Assembly (NCBI GenBank): GCA_035319185.1
Contig: DATHDF010000034.1
Location: forward strand, 1 to 7,383
From: Fen-1308 sp035319185
GTDB lineage: Bacteria; Nitrospirota; Thermodesulfovibrionia; Thermodesulfovibrionales; Dissulfurispiraceae
Direction of reading: 5' to 3'
DNA length: 7,383 nucleotides
Shown here: positions 6,040-7,383 of the stretch, in pieces
Layout of the letters: the number at the start of each line of letters is the position of its first letter
How positions within the stretch are numbered: the stretch's first letter is position 1
Notes under the pieces: generated by a model
Databases searched by the model: none
What the model was told of the DNA's origin: nothing
What the model saw: only the letters and a program-made list of their open reading frames with translations
Made by a program: the position numbers and the translations under genes

Positions 6040-7383
6040 CTTTTTTGTCCTCAAGAAGCACGCCGTGCTCCTCCAGCTGATTGCGGACGCTGTCGGCCTT
6101 TGCCCAGTCCTTGTTTTCGCGAGCTGTCTTTCTTTCGCTGATCCTGCTTTCGATGTCGGCTTCCGTCATTGGAATGTTCTTCACTTTCAGCAGGCTCAGG
6201 TTCCACGCATGAGGCGTGCGCCCGAAAAGATTCAGCACATTGCCCGCGTTCTTCAGGACCTCCTTCGCCCTGGCGAAAATCTTAACGGCCTCTGCACCCG
6301 ACGGCTTCAGATCGAGGCATCGGTTGATCTCGCGGACGAGCTCGAATATCAAACCGAGCGTCAGCGCGGTGTTGAAGTCATCGTCCATCGCCTCCTCGAA
6401 GCGCGCCTTGAACTCGGCTAGCATGGTTTCGAGTCCGCAGCCCTGCGACATGCCCTTTCCGGTTGCATCTCCGGCCCTGGATATGAAATCGTCCATCCTC
6501 GAAACCGTGCTGTAGAAACGGTCGAGCGAGGACTCTGCATCTCTCAGTTGCTCGTGAGAAAACTCAATGGGGCTGCGGTAATGGCTCGAAAGCAGGAATA
6601 GCCTTATCACCTCGGGATCATATTTTGCCAGTATCTCGCGGATTGTAAAAAAGTTGCCCAGCGACTTCGACATCTTTTCCTTGTCGATGGTTATGAAGCC
6701 GTTGTGCACCCAATAGCGGGCAAAGGGTTTGCCGGTATATGCTTCCGACTGCGCGATCTCGTTTTCGTGATGAGGGAATATCAAGTCGGCCCCTCCGCCG
6801 TGGATATCTATCGATTCGCCGAGGTGCTTAATCACCATCGCCGTGCATTCTATATGCCAGCCCGGCCTGCCTTTTCCCCAAGGGCTTTCCCACGATGGCT
6901 CACCTTCCTTCGAGGCCTTCCAGAGCGCAAAGTCCGCCGGGCTCTGCTTGCGTTCGTCCACGTTGACGCGGGCGCCGGAAATAAGATCCTCAAGCTCTTT
7001 CTTGGAGAGCTTGCCGTAGCCATTGAACCTATCGACTGAAAAATAGACGCTGCTGTTTTCTCCTTCCTGCACCTCATAGGCGAAGCCCTTATCGATCAGC
7101 CCCTTCACCACGCCGATCATCTCAGCAATGTGCTCGGTTGCCTTCGGCTCTACATCTGCGCGCGCGACCCCGAGGGCGTCCATGTCGGCATAATACTCGG
7201 ATATGTATTTTTTTGCGACCGCATCCCAGGTCGAGCCTTCCTCATTGGCCCGCCTGATAATCTTGTCGTCGATGTCCGTAAAGTTCCGCACAAACTTCAT
7301 GTCGAAGCCCTTGTATCTGAAATATCTCGACATGATGTCGAAGACTATGGCGCTGCGGGCATGCCCGATATGGCAGTAGTCGT
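6008..7383 (-). CDS. cysS: Cysteinyl-tRNA synthetase (5' end truncated by window)
   Basis: CysRS is the class I aminoacyl-tRNA synthetase that attaches cysteine to tRNA-Cys in the cytoplasm. The readable part is 457 codons plus stop. The frame is open to the right edge and begins with DYCHIGHARS, so it does not start at the internal ATG at 7333. The HIGH signature is at fragment residues 4-7 and KMSKS at 236-240 (followed by LGNF). The zinc site is visible as Cys179 in HIECTAM, with His204 and Glu208 in FPHHENEIAQS; the fourth ligand, in the N-terminal CGPTVYD-type motif, lies just beyond the edge. Family comparison suggests about 25-30 residues are missing, giving a normal total length near 480. 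The C-terminal DALR-type helical and tRNA-binding parts are complete, ending KIKIV. The stop lies within rlmB, which it overlaps by 32 bp. Confidence 0.98.
   Translation of the reverse strand, partial: DYCHIGHARSAIVFDIMSRYFRYKGFDMKFVRNFTDIDDKIIRRANEEGSTWDAVAKKYISEYYADMDALGVARADVEPKATEHIAEMIGVVKGLIDKGFAYEVQEGENSSVYFSVDRFNGYGKLSKKELEDLISGARVNVDERKQSPADFALWKASKEGEPSWESPWGKGRPGWHIECTAMVIKHLGESIDIHGGGADLIFPHHENEIAQSEAYTGKPFARYWVHNGFITIDKEKMSKSLGNFFTIREILAKYDPEVIRLFLLSSHYRSPIEFSHEQLRDAESSLDRFYSTVSRMDDFISRAGDATGKGMSQGCGLETMLAEFKARFEEAMDDDFNTALTLGLIFELVREINRCLDLKPSGAEAVKIFARAKEVLKNAGNVLNLFGRTPHAWNLSLLKVKNIPMTEADIESRISERKTARENKDWAKADSVRNQLEEHGVLLEDKKDGTAWKIKIV
6040..6052 (-). promoter_or_regulatory. 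rlmB ribosome binding site inside cysS
   Basis: GAGGA (6052 to 6048) with an 8-nt spacer precedes the ATG at 6039, all within the last codons of cysS. It decides the rlmB start in favour of ATG 6039 over TTG 6054. Confidence 0.7.

Noticed and set aside
6040..6054. TTG start for rlmB at 6054, giving 270 residues
   Set aside because: The GAGGA ribosome binding site lies across this codon and is ideally placed for the ATG at 6039.

Overview
The window is a compact, ordinary-looking bacterial chromosome segment with five protein-coding genes, roughly 95% coding. From left to right it holds the secA gene on the minus strand (its 3' end is cut off at base 1), then two plus-strand type IV pilus retraction ATPase genes, then rlmB and cysS on the minus strand (the cysS 5' end is cut off at the right edge). 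The gene content points to a diderm (Gram-negative) bacterium with type IV pili. The sequence style (moderate GC, the SecA and PilT/PilU-like sequences, cysS followed directly by rlmB) fits a deltaproteobacterial/Desulfobacterota-type or related lineage. That placement is an inference from family resemblance and was not tested.

Layout: secA (2506 down to 1) and the pil pair (2638 to 5210) are divergent and share a 131-bp spacer. The spacer carries an extended -10 promoter element facing the pil genes. The two ATPase genes are 14 bp apart with a good Shine-Dalgarno sequence between them, so they almost certainly form one transcript. That transcript ends at a hairpin plus T-tract (5217-5251) which overlaps the stop codon of the convergent rlmB gene. 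cysS (from the right edge down to 6008) and rlmB (6039 down to 5242) overlap by 32 bp, so they are probably co-transcribed and translationally coupled.

Function: SecA drives Sec-dependent protein export. CysRS charges tRNA-Cys, and RlmB methylates 23S rRNA. All three are housekeeping genes. The two PilT-family ATPases would power pilus retraction (twitching, DNA uptake, surface sensing). No other pilus gene (pilB, pilC, pilA, pilM-Q) lies in the window.

The one clearly unusual item is the second ATPase. At 493 residues it is over 100 residues longer than a normal PilT or PilU, because its N-terminal PilT domain occurs twice in tandem with an exact 119-residue offset, ahead of a single intact ATPase core. 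I found no mobile elements, CRISPR arrays, tRNA/rRNA genes or signs of recent transfer, and no wholly new system.
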